Below are positions 11,417 through 25,556 of a DNA stretch of 64,000 nt, piece by piece. Within the stretch, counting starts at the first letter, position 1, and every line of letters begins with the position of its first letter. Origin of the DNA: Calliopsis andreniformis. Its lineage: Eukaryota; Arthropoda; Insecta; Hymenoptera; Andrenidae. Location: positions 3,968,001-4,032,000 of the forward strand of contig NW_027480449.1 of assembly GCF_051401765.1 (NCBI RefSeq). Reading direction: 5' to 3'. The notes beneath the pieces were generated by a model, which was not told the DNA's origin, did not search any database, and saw only the letters and a list, made by a program, of their open reading frames with translations. Both the position numbers and the translations under genes were made by a program.

Positions 11417-12537
11417 AGATTGCAGATTGAGTATTGAGTATTGAAAACTGTGAATTGATGATATTCTATTGAGGATTGAGAATTGACAACAGATTGTTGA
11501 GGACTGAGGTCTGAAGATTGAGGATTCAGGATTGAGGTTTCAGGATTGAGGTTTGAGGACTGAGGATTGAGGATTGGGGATTGAGGATTGAGGATTGAGG
11601 ATTGAAGAAAGAGGATTGGGTATTGCGGATTGAACATTGAGGATTGGGGATTGAGGATTGAGGATTGAGGATTGAGGACTGAAGATTGAATATTGATGAT
11701 TGATAATTGAGGATTGAGGATTGATGGTTGTGGATTGAGGACGAGGACTGAGGGTTGAGTATTCATGTTTGAGGTCCGAGCATTGAGGATTTAGGATTGA
11801 GGATTGAAGATTGAATATTGATGATTGATAATTGAGGATTGAGGATTGATGGTTGTGGATTGAGGACGAGGACTGAGGGTTGAGTATTCATGTTTGAGGT
11901 CCGAGCATTGAGGATTGAGGATTGAGGATTGAGGATTGAGGATTGAGGATTGAGGATTGAAGATTGAGGATTGGGTATTGAGGATTGAAGAATGAGGATT
12001 GAGGATTGAGGATTGAGGCCTGAGGATTGAGAATTGGGAACTGAGGATGAGGACTGAGGGCTGAGGGTTGAGGTTTGAGGAATGAGGATTGGGGGTTGAG
12101 GATTGAGGATTGAGGATTGAGGATTGAAGACTGAATATTGATGATTGAAGATTGACGATTGAGGATTAGGGTTGTGGATTGAGGACGAGGACTGAGGGTT
12201 GGGTATTGATGTTTGAGGTATGAGGATTGAGGACTGAGGATTGAGAATTGAGGATTGAGGATTGAGGATTGAAGATTGAGGATTGGGTATTGAGGATTGA
12301 AGAATGAGGATTGAGGATTGAGGATTGAGGATTGAGGATTGAAGATTGAGTATTGAGGATTGAAGATTGATGATTGTGGATTGAGGATTGAGGATTGAGT
12401 ATTGAAGATTGAGGATTGGGGATTGAGGATTGACGATTGAGGATTGAGCATTGAGGATTGAGAATTGAGGATTGAGGATTGAAGATTGAGGATTGGGTAT
12501 TGAGGATTGAAGAATGAGAACTGAGGATTGAGGATTG
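11004..12537 (+). repeat. 1,534-bp higher-order repeat, copy 2
   Basis: Tandem partner of 9,470-11,003, nearly identical, with cassette A at about 11442. S2 has a single equivalent at 51,094-52,627, so S2 has one unit fewer. The right end passes into a run of GAATTGA and AGATTGA units with no equivalent in copy 1. Confidence 0.88.
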
Positions 12538-14379
12538 AGGATTGAGAATTGAAGATTGAGAATTGAGGATTGAAGATTGAGGATTGAGGATTGAGGATTG
12601 AGGATTGAGGATTGAGGATTGACGATTGAGGATTGCGGATTGAAGATTCAGGATTGAGGACTGAGGATTAAAAGTTGAGTGTTGAGGATTGTAGATTGAG
12701 GATTGATGTTGAGGATAGAGGATTGAGGATTGAGGATTGAGGATTGAGTATTGAAGATTGAGGATTGATGGTTGAGTATTGAGGATTGAGGATTGAGGAT
12801 TGAGTATTGGGGATTGAGGATTGAAGATTGAGGATTGAGGATTGAGGATTAATGATTGAGTATTGAGGATTGAAGATTGAGGATTGAGTATTGAGGATCG
12901 AGGATTGAGAATGAGGGCTGAGGGTTGAGGATTGAGGTTTGAGGATTGAGGACTGAGGATTGAGGATTGATGATTGAGTATTGAGGATTGAAGAATGAGG
13001 ATAGAGGATTGAGGATTGAGGATTGAGGATTGAGGATTGAGGATTGAAAATTGAGGACTGGGGACTGAGTGTTGAGGGTTGAGTAATGAGTATTGGTGTT
13101 TGTGGATAGAGATTTAAAGATTGCGGATTGAGTATTGAGTATTGAAAACTGTGAATTGAAGATATTCTATTGAGGATTGAGAATTGACAACTGATTGTTG
13201 AGGACTGAGGTCTGAAGATTGAGGATTCAGGATTGAGGATACAGGATTGAGGATTGAGGATTGAGGATTGAGGATAGAGGATTGAGGATTGAGGATTGAG
13301 GATTGAGCATTGAGGATTGAGGATTGAAGATTGAGGATTGGGTATTGCGGATTGAACATTGAGGATTGAGGATTGAGGATTGAGGACTGAAAATTGAATA
13401 TTGATGATTGAAGATTGATGATTGAGGATTGAGGGTTGTGGATTGAGGACGAGGACTGAGGGTTGAGTATTGATGTCTGAGGTCTGAGGATTGAGGATTG
13501 AGGATTGAGAATTGAGGATTGAGGATTGAGGTTTGAGGATTGAAGATTGAGTATTGAGGGTTGAAGATTGAGGATTGAGGATTGAGGATTGAGGATTGAG
13601 GATAGAAGATTGACGATTGAAGATTGAGGATTGGGGACTCAGCGTTGATGGTTGAGTGATGAGAATTGATGTTTGTGGATAGAGATTTGAAGATTGCAGA
13701 TTGGGTATTGAGTATTGACAACTGTGAATTGAGGATATTCTCTTGGGGATTGAGGATTGACAACTGATTGTTGAGGACTGAGGGCTGAAGATTGAGGATT
13801 CAGGATTGAGGATTCAGAATTGTGGTTTGAGGACTGAGGATTGAAGATTGAAGATTGAGTATTGAGGGTTGAGGATTGAGGACTGAGGATTGAGGATTGA
13901 GGATTGAGGACTGAAGATTGAATATTGATGATTGAAGATTGATGATTGAGGATTGAGTGTTGTGGATTGAGGACGAGGACTGGGGGTTGAGTATTGATGT
14001 CTGAGGTCTGAGGATTGAGGATTGAGGATTGAGAATTGAGGATTGAGGATTGAGGATTGAAGATTAAGGATTGGGTATTGAGGATTCAAGATTGAGAATT
14101 GAGGATTGAGGATTGAACGTTGAGGACTGAGTGTTGAGGGTTGAGTGATGAGAATTGATGTTTGTGGATAGATATTTGAAGATTGCAGATTGGGTATTGA
14201 GTATCGAAAACTGTGAATTGAGGATATTCTATTGGGGATTGAGGATTGACAACTGATTGTTGAGGACTGAGGGCTGAATATTGAGGATTCAGGATTGAGG
14301 ATTCAGAATTGTGGTTTGAGGACTGAGGATTGAAGGTTGAAGATTGAGTATTGAGGATTGAAGAACGAGCATTGAGGAT
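12538..14379 (+). repeat. Heptamer satellite with cassettes A and B
   Basis: Carries cassette A at about 13143, 13718 and 14206 and cassette B at about 13448 and 13972. A hexamer TGTTGA near 12,704 replaces the heptamer seen in S2, which accounts for the one-base change of offset from 40,090 to 40,091. Together with the end of the preceding 1,534-bp unit, this is the stretch duplicated as a 3,037-bp tandem in S2. Confidence 0.85.
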
Positions 14380-17300
14380 TGAGGATTGAGGATTGAGGAT
14401 TGAAGATTGAGGATTGAGGATTGAGGTTTGAGGATTGAAGATTGAGTATTGAGGGTTGAAGGTTGATGATTGAGGATTGAGTGTTGTGGATTGAGGACGA
14501 GGACTGAGGGTTGAGTGTTGATGTTTGAGGTCTGAGGAGTGAGGATTGAGGATTGAGAATAGAGGATTGAGGATGGAGGATTGAAGATTGAGGGTTTGTT
14601 GTTGAGGATTGAAGAATGAGAATTGAGGATTGAGGATTGAGGATTGAGGATTGAAGATTGAGTATTGAGGATTGAAGATTGAGGATTGAGGATTGGGGAT
14701 TGAGGATTGAGGATTGAGGATTGAGGATTGAGGATTGACAACTGATTGTTGAGGACTGCGGGCTGAAGATTGAGGATTCAGGATTGAGGATTCAGAATTG
14801 AGGTTTGACGACTGAGGATTGAGGATTGAGGATTGAAGATTGAATATTGATGATTGAACATTGAGGATTGAGGATTGAGGGTTGTGTATTGAGGACGAGG
14901 ACTGAGGGTTGGGTATTGATGTTTGAGGTCTGAGGATTGAGGATTGAGGATTGAGGACTGAGGATTGAGGATTAAGTACTGAAGATTGAGTATTGATGAC
15001 TGAGGATTGAGGATTGAGGATTGTGGATTGAGGATTGAGGATTGAGGATTGAAGATTGAGTATTGAGTATTGAAGATTGAGGATTGAGTATTGAGGATCG
15101 AGGATTGAGAATGAGGGCTGAGGGTTGAGGATTGAGGTTTGAGGATTGAGGACTGAGGATTGAGGACTGATGATTGAGTATTCAGGATTGAAGGATGAGG
15201 ATTGAGGATTGAGGATTGAGGATTGGGGATTGAGGATTGAGGATTGAAAATTGAGGACTGGGGACTGAGTGTTGAGGGTTGAGTGATGAGTATTGGTGTT
15301 TGTGGATAGAGATTTAAAGATTGCAGATTGAGTATTGAGTATTGAAAGCTGTGAATTGATGATACTCTATTGAGGATTGAGAATTGACAACTGATTGTTG
15401 AGGACTGAGGTCTGAAGATTGAGGATTCAGGATTGAGGATCCAGGATTGAGGATTGAGGACTGAGGATTGAGGATAGAGGATTGAGGATTGAGGATTGAG
15501 GATTGAGCATTGAGGATTGAGGATTGAAGATTGAGTATTGGGTATTGCGGATTGAACATTGAGGATTGAGGATTGAGGATTGAGGACTGAAGATTGAATA
15601 TTGATGATTGAAGATTGATGATTGAGGATTGTGGGTTGTGGATTGAGGACGAGGACTGAGGGTTGAGTATTGATGTCTGAGGTCTGAGGATTGAGGATTG
15701 AGGATTGAGAATTGAGGATTGAGGATTGAGGATTGAAGATTGAGGATTGGGTATTGAGGATTGAGGATTGAGAATTGATGATTGAGGATTGAACATTGAG
15801 GACTGAGTGTTGAGGGTTGAGTGATGAGAATTGATGTTTGTGGATAGAGATTTGAAGATTGCAGATTGGGTATTGAGTATCGAAAACTGTGAATTGAGGA
15901 TATTCTATTGGAGATTGAGGATTGACAACTGATTGTTGAGGACTGAGGGCTGAATATTGAGGATTCAGGATTGAGGATTCAGAATTGTGGTTTGAGGACT
16001 GAGGATTGAAGGTTGAAGATTGAGTATTGAGGATTGAAGAATGAGCATTGAGGATTGAGGACTGAGGATTGAGGATTGAAGATTGAGGATTGAGGATTGA
16101 GGTTTGAGGATTGAAGATTGAGTATTGAGGGTTGAAGATTGAAGATTGAGTATTGAGGATTGAAGATTGAGGATTGAGGATTGAGGATTGAGGATTGAAG
16201 ATTGAGTATTGAGGATTGAAGATTGAGGATTGAGGATTGAGGATTGAGGATTGAGGATTGAAAATTGAAGATTGGGGACTGAGTGTTGAGGGTTGAGTGA
16301 TGAGAATTGGTGTTTGTGGATAGAGATTCAAAGATTGCAGATTGAGTATTGAGTATTGAAAACTGTGAATTGATGATATTCTATTGAGGATTGAGAATTG
16401 ACAACTGATTGTTGAGGACTGAGGTCTGAAGGTTGAGGATTCAGGATTGAGGTTTCAGGATTGAGGTTTGAGGACTGAGGATTGAGGATTGAGGATTGAG
16501 GATTGAGGATTGAGGATTGAAGAAAGAGGATTGGGTATTGCGGATTGAACATTGAGGATTGGGGATTGAGGATTGAGGATTGAGGATTGAGGACTGAAGA
16601 TTGAATATTGATGATTGATAATTGAGGATTGAGGATTGATGGTTGTGGATTGAGGACGAGGACTGAGGGTTGAGTATTCATGCTTGAGGACCGAGCATTG
16701 AGGATTTAGGATTGAGGATTGAGGATTGAAGATTGAATATTGATGATTGATAATTGAGGATTGAGGATTGATGGTTGTGGATTGAGGACGAGGACTGAGG
16801 GTTGAGTATTCATGTTTGAGGTCCGAGCATTGAGGATTGAGGATTGAGGATTGAGGATTGAGGATTGAGGATTGAGGATTGAAGATTGAGGATTGGGTAT
16901 TGAGGATTGAAGAATGAGGATTGAGGATTGAGGATTGAGGCCTGAGGATTGAGAATTGGGAACTGAGGATGAGGACTGAGGGCTGAGGGTTGAGGTTTGA
17001 GGAATGAGGATTGGGGGTTGAGGATTGAGGATTGAGGATTGAGGATTGAAGATTGAATATTGATGATTGAAGATTGACGATTGAGGATTAGGGTTGTGGA
17101 TTGAGGACGAGGACTGAGGGTTGGGTATTGATGTTTGAGGTATGAGGATTGAGGACTGAGGATTGAGAATTGAGGATTGAGGATTGAGGATTGAAGATTG
17201 AGGATTGGGTATTGAGGATTGAAGAATGAGGATTGAGGATTGACGATTGAGGATTGAGGATTGAAGATTGAGTATTGAGGATTGAAGATTGATGATTGTG

Positions 17301-20123
17301 GATTGAGGATTGAGGATTGAGTATAGAAGATTGAGGATTGGGGATTGAGGATTGACGATTGAGGATTGAGCATTGAGGATTGAGAATTGAGGATTGAGGA
17401 TTGAAGATTGAGTATTGAGGATTGAAGATTGAGAGTTGAGGATTGAGGATTGAAGATTGAATATTGATGATTGAAGGTTGAGGATTGAGGATTGAGGGTT
17501 GTGGATTCAGGACGAGGACTGAGGGTTGAGTATTGATGTTTGAGGCCTGAGGATTGAGGATAGAGGATTGAGAATTGAGGATTGAGGATTGAGGATTGAA
17601 GATTGAGGATTGGGTATTGAGGATTGAAGAATGAGAACTGAGGATTGAGGATTGAGGATTGAGAATTGAAGATTGAGTATTGAGGATTGAAGATTGAGGA
17701 TTGAGGATTGAGGATTGAGGATTGAGGATTGAGGATTGACGATTGAGGATTGCGGATTGAAGATTGAGGATTGAGGACTGAGGATTAAAGGTTGAGTGTT
17801 GAGGATTGTAGATTGAGGATTGATGATTGAGGGTAGAGGATTGAGGATTGAGGATTGAGGATTGAGTATTGAAGATTGAGGATTGATGATTGAGGATTGA
17901 GGATTGAGGATTGAGGATTGAGTATTAGGGATTGAGGATTGAAGATTGAGGATTGAGGATTGAGGATTAATGATTGAGTATTGAGGATTGAAGATTGAGG
18001 ATTGAGTATTGAGGATCGAGGATTGAGAATGAGGGCTGAGGGTTGAGGATTGAGGTTTGAGGATTGAGGACTGAGGATTGTGGATTGATGATTGAGTATT
18101 GAGGATTGAAGAATGAGGATTGAGGATTGAGGATTGAGGATTGAGGATTGAGGATTGAGGATTGAAAATTGAGGACTGGGGACTGAGTGTTGAGGGTTGA
18201 GTGATGAGTATTGGTGTTTGTGGATAGAGATTTAAAGTTTGTAGATTGAGTATTGAGTATTGAAAACTGTGAATTGAAGATATTCTATTGAGGATTGAGA
18301 ATTGACAACTGATTGTTGAGGACTGAGGTCTGAAGATTGAGGATTCAGGGTTGAGGATACAGGATTGAGGATTGAGGATTGAGGATTGAGGATAGAGGAT
18401 TGAGGATTGAGGATTGAGGATTGAGCATTGAGGATTGAGGATTGAAGATTGAGGATTGGGTATTGCGGATTGAACATTGAGGATTGAGGATTGAGGATTG
18501 AGGACTGAAGATTGAATATTGATGATTGAAGATTGATGATTGAGGATTGAGGGTTGTGGATTGAGGACGAGGACTGAGGGTTGAGTATTGATGTCTGAGG
18601 TCTGAGGATTGAGGATTGAGGATTGAGAATTGAGGATTGAGGATTGAGGTTTGAGGATTGAAGATTGAGTATTGAGGGTTGAAAATTGAGGATTGAGGAT
18701 TGAGGATTGAGGATTGAGGATAGAAGATTGACGATTGAAGATTGAGGATTGGGGACTCAGCGTTGATGGTTGAGTGATGAGAATTGATGTTTGTGGATAG
18801 AGATTTGAAGATTGCAGATTGGGTATTGAGTATTGAAAACTGTGAATTGAGGATATTCTATTGCGGATTGAGGATTGACAACTGATTGTTGAGGACTGAG
18901 GGCTGAAGATTGAGGATTCAGGATTGAGGATTCAGAATTGTGGTTTGAGGACTGAGGATTGAAGATTGAAGATTGAGTATTGAGGGTTGAGGATTGAGGA
19001 TTGAGGATTGAGGATTGAGGATGAGGGCTGAGGGTTGAAGGTTGAGGTTTGAGGACTCAGGACTGAGGATTGAGGATTGAGAATTGAGGATTGAGGATTG
19101 AGGATTGAAGATTGAGGATAGGGTATTGAGGATTGAAGAATGCGGATGGAGGGTGGGCGATTGAGGATTGAGGATTGAAGATTGAGGATTGAGGATTGGG
19201 GATTGAGGATTGAGAATTGAGGATCGAGGATTGAGAATGAGGGCTGAGGGTTGAGGATTGAGGTTTGAGGATTGAGGACTGAGGATTGAGGATTGATGAT
19301 TGAGTATAGAGGATTGAAGATTGAAGATTGAGGATTGGGTATTGCGGATTGAACATTGAGGATTGAGGATTGAGGATTGAGGACTGAAGATTGAATATTG
19401 ATGATTGAAGATTGATGGTTGAGGATTGAGTGTTGTGGATTGAGGACGAGGACTGGGGGTTGAGTATTGATGTCTGAGGTCTGAGGATTGAGGATTGAGG
19501 ATTGAGGATTGAGAATTGAGGATTGAGGATTGAGGATTGAAGATTAAGGATTGGGTATTGAGGATTCAAGATTGAGAATTGAGGATTGAGGATTGAACGT
19601 TGAGGACTGAGTGTTGAGGGTTGAGTGATGAGAGTTGATGTTTGTGGATAGATATTTGAAGATTGCAGATTGGGTATTGAGTATCGAAAACTGTGAATTG
19701 AGGATATTCTGTTGGGGATTGAGGATTGACAACTGATTGTTGAGGACTGAGGGCTGAATATTGAGGATTCAGGATTGTGGATTCAGAATTGTGGTTTGAG
19801 GACTGAGGATTGAAGGTTGAGGATTGAGTATTGAGGATTGAAGAACGAGCATTGAGGATTGAGGATTGAGGATTGAGGCTTGAAGATTGAGGATTGAGGA
19901 TTGAGGTTTGAGGATTGAAGATTGAGTATTGAGGGTTGAAGATTGATGATTGAGGATTGAGGGTTGTGGATTGAGGACGAGGACTGAGGGTTGAGTGTTG
20001 ATGTTTGAGGTCTGAGGATTGAGGATTGAGAATTGAGGATTGAGGATTGAGGACGACGACTGAGGGTTGAGTATTGATGTTTGAGGTCTGAGGATTGAGG
20101 ATTGAGGATTGAGGATCGAGTAT
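14380..20123 (+). repeat. Cassette-B-rich satellite region of S1
   Basis: Mixed cassettes A (about 15342, 15881, 16358, 18260, 18836, 19686) and many cassettes B and C. Parts are older relatives of 9.8-14.0 kb: about 16,328-17,373 matches 9,879-10,917 at offset 6,449-6,456, and about 18,232-18,477 matches 13,114-13,359 at offset 5,118. The whole stretch recurs in S2 at +43,128 with very few substitutions. No gene or inserted element is seen. Confidence 0.85.
14778..16331 (-). other. Longest open reading frame (517 codons), probably not a gene
   Basis: Starts at an ATG formed by a chance CAT on the + strand and ends at a stop codon within the satellite. The product is an imperfect SILNPQS heptapeptide repeat from end to end, rich in Ser, Asn, Gln, Pro, Ile and Leu. 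It has no signal peptide, no recognisable domain and no non-repeat section. The other two - frames over the same bases encode the same heptapeptide, which a real gene would not show. There is no intron structure or promoter that I can identify. I read it as a by-product of a stop-free repeat. The S2 copy is 57,906-59,459. Confidence 0.85.
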
Positions 20124-20910
20124 TGAAGATTGAGGATTGGGGACTGAGTGTTGAGGGTTGAGTGATGAGAATTGATGTTTGTGGATAGAGATTTAAAGAT
20201 TGCAGATTGAGTATTGAGTATTGAAAACTGTGAATGGATGATATTCTACTGAGGATTGAGAATTGACAACTGATTGTTGAGGACTGAGGTCTGAAGATTG
20301 AGGATTCAGGATTGAGGATTCAGGATTGAGGTTTGAGGACTGAGCATTGAGGATTGTGGATTGAGGATTGAGGATTGAGGATTGAGGATTGAGGATTGAA
20401 GATTGAGGATTGGGTATTGCGGATTGAACATTGGGGATTGAGGATTGAGGATTGAGGATTGAGGACTGAAGATTGAATATTGCTGATTGAAGATTGTGGA
20501 TTGAGGATTGAGGGTTGTGGACTGAGGACGAGGACTCAGGGTTGAGTATTGATTTTTGAGGTCTGGGGATAGAGGATTGAGGATTGGGAATTGAGGATTG
20601 AGGATTGAGGACGAGGACTGAGGGTTGAGTATTGATGTTTGAGGTCTGAGGATTGAGGATTGAGGATTGAGGATCGAGTATTGAAGATTGAGGATTGGGG
20701 ATTGAGGATTGACGATTGAGAGTTGAGTATTGAGGATTGAGAATTGAGGATTAAGGATTGAGGATTGAGTATTGAGGATTGAAGATTGAGGATTGAGGAT
20801 TGAGGATTGAGGATTGACGATGAGGGCTGAGGGTTGAGGATTGAGGTTTGAGGGCTGAAGATTGAGGATTCAGGATTGAGGATTCAGGATTGTGGTTTGA
20901 GGACTGAGGA
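20124..20910 (+). repeat. Duplicated segment Q, copy 1
   Basis: Recognisable by GAATGGA replacing GAATTGA in cassette A (about 20,232) and by a TTTTT run near 20,553 in cassette B. It recurs at offset 4,647 as 24,771-25,556, and at offset 43,128 from about 63,252 to the window end. Confidence 0.82.
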
Positions 20911-23900
20911 TTGAGGATTGAGAATTGAGGATTGAGGATTGAGGATTGAGGATTGAGGATTGTGGATTGAGGATTGAGGATTGAGGATAGGGTATTGAGG
21001 TTTGAGGATTGAGGATTGAGGATTGAGGATTGAGGATTGAGGATTGAACATTGTATATTGATGATTGAAGATTGAGGATTGAGGATTCAGGTTTGTGGAT
21101 TGGGGACGAGGACTGAGGGTTGAGTATTGATGTTTGAGGTCTGAGGATTGAGGATTGAGGATTGAGAATTGAGGATTGTGGATTGAGGATTGAAGATTGA
21201 GGATTGGGTATTGAAGTTTGAAGATTGAGGATTGGGTATTGCGGATTGAACATTGAGTATTGAGGACTGAGGATTGAGGATTGAGGACTGAAGATTGAGT
21301 ATTGAGGATTGAAGGTTGAGTATTGAGGATTGAGGATTGAAGATTGAGGACTTAGTGTTGAGGGTTGAGTGATGGGAATTGATGTTTGCGGATTGAGATT
21401 TGAAGATTGAAGTATGTGGATTGAGTATTGAAAACTGTGAACTGAGGATGTTCTATTGAGGATTGAGGATTGACAATTGATTGCTGAGGACTGAGGGCTA
21501 AAGATTGAGGATTCAGGATTGAGGATTCAGGATTGAGGTTTGAGGACTGAGGATCGAGGATTGAGGATTGAGGATTGAGGATTGAGTATTGAGGATTGAA
21601 TATTGAGGATTGGGTATTGCGGATTGAACATTGAGGATTGAGGATTGAGGATTGAGGATTGAGGACTAAAGATTGAATATTGATGATTGAAGATTGTGGA
21701 TTGAGGATTCAGGTTTGTGGATTGAGGACGAGGACTGAGGGTTGAGTATTGATGTTTGAGGTCTGGGGATTGAGGATTGAGGATTGAGAATTGAGGATTG
21801 AGGATTGAGGATTGAAGATTGAGGATTGGGTATTGAGGATTGAAGAATGAGGATTGATGATTGAGGATTGAGGATTGAGGATTGAAGATTGAGTATTGAG
21901 GATTGAAGATTGAGGATTGAGGATTGAGTATTGAAGATTGAGGATTGATGATTGAGGATTGAGGATTGAGAATTGAGGATTGAGGATTGCGGATTGAAGA
22001 TTGAGGATTGAGAATTGAGGATTAAATGTTGAGTATTGAGGATTGAAGATTGAGGATTGATGATTGAGGATTGAGGATTGAGGATTGAGGATTGAGGATT
22101 GAGTATTGAAGATTGAGGATTGATGATTGAGGATTGAGGATTGAGGATTGAGGATTGAGTATTGGGGATTGAGGATTGAAGATTGAGTATTGAGGATTGA
22201 AGATTAATGATTGAGTATTGAGGATTGAAGATTGAGAATTGAGGATTGAGGATTGAACATTGAGGACTGAGAGTTGACGGTTGAGTGATGAGAATTGATG
22301 TTTGTGGATAGAGATTTGAAGATTGCAGATTGGGTGTTGAGTATTGAATACTGTGAATTGAGGATACTCTGTTGGGGTTTGAGGATTGACAACTGATTGT
22401 TGAGGACTGAGGGCTGAAGATTGAGGATTCAGGATTGAGGATTCAGAATTGTGGTTTGAGGACTGAGGATTGAAGATTGAAGATTGAGTACTGGGGGTTG
22501 AGGATTGAGGATTGAGGATTGAGGATTGAGGATGAAGGTTGAGGGTTGAAGATTGAGGTTTGAGGACTCAGGACTGAGGATTGAGGAATGAGAATTGAGG
22601 ATTGAGGATTGAGGATTGAAGATTGAGGATGGGGTATTGAGGATTGAAGAATGAGGATGGAGGATGGGCGATTGAGGATTGAGGATTGAAGATTGAGTAT
22701 TCAGGATTGGAAATTGACGATTGAGGATTGAGAATTGAGGATTGAGGATTGAGGATTGAAGATTGAGGATTGAAGATTGAGGATTGAGGATTGAGGGTTG
22801 TGGATTGAGGACGAGGACTGATGGTTGAGTATTGATGTTTGACGTCTGAGGATTGAGGATTGAGGATAGAGAATTGAGGATTGAGGATTGAGGATTGAGG
22901 ATTGAAGATTGGGGATTGGTTATTGAGGATTGAAGAATGAGGACTGAGGGTTGAGGATTGAGGATTGAGGATTGAAGATTGGGTATTGAGGATTGAAGAT
23001 TGATGATTGATGATTGAGGATTGAGGATTGAGGATTGAGGATTGCGGATAGAGGATTGAAGATTGAAGATTGAGGATTGAAGATTGAGGATTAAAGATTG
23101 AGTATTGAGGATTGAAGATTGAGGATTGATGATTGAGGATTGAGGATTGAGGATTGAGGATTGAGGATTGAGGATTGAGTATTGAAGATTGAGGATTGAT
23201 GATTGAGGATTGAGGATTGAGGATTGAGGATTGAGTATTGGGGATTGAGGATTGAAGATTGAGGATTGTGGATTCAGGATTAAAGATTGAGTATTGAGGA
23301 TTGAAGATTGAGAATTGAGGATTGAGGATTGAACATTGAGGACTGAGTGTTGAGGGTTGAGAGATGAGAATTGATGTTTGTGGATGGAGATTTGAAGAAT
23401 GCAGATTAAGTATTGGGTATTGAAAATTGTGAATTGACGATATTCTATTGGGGATTGAGGATTGTCACCTGATTGTTGCGGACTGAGTGCTGAAGATTGA
23501 GGATTCAGGATTGAGGATTCAGAATTGAGGTTTGAGGACTGAGGATTGAGGATTGAGGATTGAAGATTGAGTATTGAGGATTGAAGATTGAGGATTGAGG
23601 ATTGAGGATTGAGGATTGAGGATGATGGCTGAGGGTTGAGGACTGAGGTTTAAGGACTGAGGACTGAGGATTGAGGATTGAGAATTGATTATTATGGATC
23701 GAGGATTGAAGATTGAGGATTGGGTATTGAGGATTGAAGAATGAGGATTGAGGATTGAGGATTGAGGATTGAGGATCGAAGATTGAGTATTGCGCATTGA
23801 AGATTGATGATTGAGGATTGTGGATTGAGGATTGAGGATTGAACATTGAGGACTGAGTGTTGAGGGTTGAGTGATGAGAATTGGTGTTTGTGGATGGAGG

Positions 23901-24770
23901 TTTGAAGATTGCAGACTGAGCATTGAGTATTGAAAAACTGTGAATTGAGGATATTCTATTGAGGATTGAGTACTGACAACTGATTCTTGAGGACCGAGGG
24001 CTGAAAATAGGGGATTCAGGATTGAGGATTCAGAATTGAGGTTTGAGTACTGCGGCTTGAGGATTGAGGATTGAGGATTGAGTATTGAGGATTGAGGATT
24101 GAGGATTGAAGATTGAGGATTGGGTATTGCGGATTGAACATTGAGGATTGAGGATTCAGGATTGAGGATTGAGGATTGAGGACTGAAGATTGAATATTGA
24201 TGATTGAAGATTGAGGATTGAGGATTGAGTGCTGTGGATTGAGGACGAGGACTGAGGGTTCAGTATTGATGTCTGAGGTCTGAGGATTGAGGATTGAGGA
24301 TTGGGAATTGAGGATTGAGGATTGAGGATTGATGATTGAGGATTGGGTATTGAGGATTGAAGAAAGAGGATTGAGGATTTAGGATTGAGGATTGAGGATT
24401 GAAGATTGAGAATTGAGGATTGAAGATTGAGGATTGAGGACTGAGGATTGAGGATTGAGGATTGAGGATTGAGGACTGAGGATTGAAGATTGAGTATTGA
24501 GGTTTGAAGATTGAAGATTTTGGATTGAGTATTGAGGATTGAGTATTGAAGATTGAGGATTGGGGATTGAGGATTGACGATTGAGGATTGAGGATTGAAG
24601 GCTGGGGATTGAGGATTGAGGATTGAGGGTTGAAGATTGAGTATTGGGGATTGAGGATTGACTATTGAGGATTGAGTATTGAGGATTGAGAATTGAGGAT
24701 TGAGGATTGAAAATTGTGTATTCAGGATTGAAGATAGAGGATTGAGGATTGAGGATTGAGGACTGGGGAT
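20911..24770 (+). repeat. Satellite region without a long duplicate in the window
   Basis: Still pure heptamer satellite with cassettes A at about 21430, 22347, 23431 and 23930, and B at about 21108, 21728, 22810 and 24246. I found no long near-identical copy elsewhere in the window, only cassette-level similarity. For example, 22.5-22.7 kb resembles 3.3-3.5 kb through units with GGATGGG. The S2 equivalent would lie beyond the right edge. An 8-base unit (extra A in the AAACTGT unit) occurs near 23,932. Confidence 0.75.
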
Positions 24771-25556
24771 TGAAGATTGAGGATTGGGGACTGAGTGTTG
24801 AGGGTTGAGTGATGAGAATTGATGTTTGTGGATAGAGATTTAAAGATTGCAGGTTGAGCATTGAGTATTGAAAACTGTGAATGGATGATATTCTACTGAG
24901 GATTGAGAATTGACAACTGATTGTTGAGGACTGAGGTCTGAAGATTGAGGATTCAGGATTGAGGATTCAGGATTGAGGTTTGAGGACTGAGCATTGAGGA
25001 TTGTGGATTGAGGATTGAGGATTGAGGATTGAGGATTGAGGATTGAAGATTGAGGATTGGGTATTGCGGATTGAACATTGAGGATTGAGGATTGAGGATT
25101 GAGGATTGAGGACTGAAGATTGAATATTGCCGATTGAAGATTGTGGATTGAGGATTGAGGGTTGTGGATTGAGGACGAGGACTCAGGGTTGAGTATTGAT
25201 TTTTGAGGTCTGGGGATAGAGGATTGAGGATTGAGAATTGAGGATTGAGGATTGAGGACGAGGACTGAGGGTTGAGTATTGATGTTTGAGGTCTGAGGAT
25301 TGAGGATTGAGGATTGAGGATCGAGTATTGAAGATTGAGGATTGGGGATTGAGGATCGAGTATTGAAGATTGAGGATTGGGGATTGAGGATTGACGATTG
25401 AGAGTTGAGTATTGAGGATTGAGAATTGAGGATTAAGGGTTGAGGATTGAGAATTGAGGATTGACGATGAGGGCTGAGGGTTGAGGATTGAGGTTTGAGG
25501 GCTGAAGATTGAGGATTCAGGATTGAGGATTCAGGATTGTGGTTTGAGGACTGAGG
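24771..25556 (+). repeat. Duplicated segment Q, copy 2
   Basis: Matches 20,124-20,910 at offset 4,647, sharing the GAATGGA unit (about 24,879) and the TTTTT run (about 25,200). It has gained a 35-bp (five-heptamer) duplication near 25,320-25,390. It has lost 35 bp near 25,440-25,458, so both ends keep the same offset. The right end joins block M1 directly. Confidence 0.8.
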
